DNA of 5,446 nt from Pseudomonadota bacterium (GTDB lineage Bacteria > Pseudomonadota > Gammaproteobacteria > SZUA-229). The position numbers and the translations under genes were made by a program. The notes under the pieces are model-generated. The model ran no database searches, was not told where the DNA came from, and worked only from the letters and a program-made list of their open reading frames with translations. Below are positions 5,378 to 5,446 of the stretch, in pieces (position 1 is the stretch's first letter; the number at the start of each line of letters is the position of its first letter). Location of the stretch: the NCBI GenBank assembly GCA_015222965.1, contig JADFWF010000354.1:1-5446 (forward strand), written 5' to 3'.

Positions 5378-5446
5378 TATTCGCACCGCGGGCGAGGCAC
5401 TTTTTTTCTGCAGCCCCAAATTTATTTAACTAGGAAGTACCCAAAA
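5374..5446 (+). repeat. Dispersed extragenic repeat, running off the right edge
   Basis: A small hairpin (GCGGT 5374-5378 with ACCGC 5385-5389, loop ATTCGC) is followed by GGGCGAGGCAC and seven T, a spacer, and AGGAAGTACCCAAAA at the edge. The order GGCGAGGCACTTTT...AAGTACCCAAAA resembles, from memory, a noncoding repeat seen many times in several gammaproteobacterial genomes, often mis-annotated as short proteins. This copy looks degenerate in the middle, and its right end lies outside the window. Confidence 0.45.

Larger units (their letters stand above)
5088..5446. other. 359-nt gene-free, repeat-rich upstream region
   Basis: No credible gene is present. The part next to ruvC (about 5088-5183) reads as a 5' leader with an AT-rich block, and 5184-5213 holds a candidate promoter. 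The remainder is a patchwork of short repeats: TTAGG and GGTTT microrepeats, a REP-like palindrome, two diverged 25-nt direct repeats, and an extragenic repeat running off the right edge. Stops break all minus frames entering from the edge, so no neighbouring gene enters the window. Confidence 0.8.

Noticed and set aside
5374..5407. Intrinsic terminator (hairpin 5374-5389 plus T-run 5401-5407)
   Set aside because: The stem is only 5 bp and the T-run begins 12 nt after it, too far for a standard rho-independent terminator. It fits the repeat element better.

Overview
This window is a conserved housekeeping gene block read entirely on the minus strand. In transcription order it is ruvC - ruvA - ruvB - ybgC - tolQ - tolR - tolA - tolB, with tolB cut by the left edge of the window. 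This order, Holliday-junction resolution genes running straight into a YbgC-type thioesterase and the Tol cell-envelope complex, is typical of Gammaproteobacteria. Protein motifs match the Escherichia coli/Pseudomonas families closely. The DNA has moderate GC, judged by eye to be in the mid-40s percent. I cannot name the genus from the sequence.

Layout from right to left: 5088-5446 is a gene-free, repeat-rich stretch. It carries a REP-like palindrome with a GTAG head, a pair of degenerate direct repeats, GGTTT microrepeats and, at the right edge, what looks like part of another dispersed extragenic repeat. It also holds the best candidate promoter for the whole cluster, near 5184-5213. Then come ruvC (4563-5087), ruvA (3965-4555) and ruvB (2894-3964), separated by 7 and 0 nt. 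After a 63-nt AT-rich gap come ybgC (2378-2830) and tolQ (1702-2388, probably a GTG start inside the end of ybgC), then tolR (1292-1702, TAATG overlap with tolQ). After a 53-nt gap containing a hairpin comes tolA (300-1238), then tolB after 24 nt.

Functionally there are two modules. RuvA binds four-way junctions, RuvB is the AAA+ hexameric motor that drives branch migration, and RuvC is the endonuclease that cuts the junction. TolQ and TolR form a proton-motive-force-driven inner-membrane stator. TolA carries force across the periplasm to TolB and to Pal, whose gene would be expected beyond the left edge. Together they support outer-membrane constriction at division and envelope integrity. 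YbgC is a cytoplasmic hotdog-fold acyl thioesterase commonly encoded with tol genes.

All catalytic and signature residues I could check are present, and I saw no frameshift, insertion sequence, CRISPR array, tRNA or rRNA. I found no previously undescribed system. The features most worth a second look are the repeat mosaic upstream of ruvC, a strong mRNA hairpin with the tolR stop codon in its loop, the unusually lysine-rich repeat-bearing helical arm of TolA with its long A-runs, and the tolQ start overlapping ybgC.
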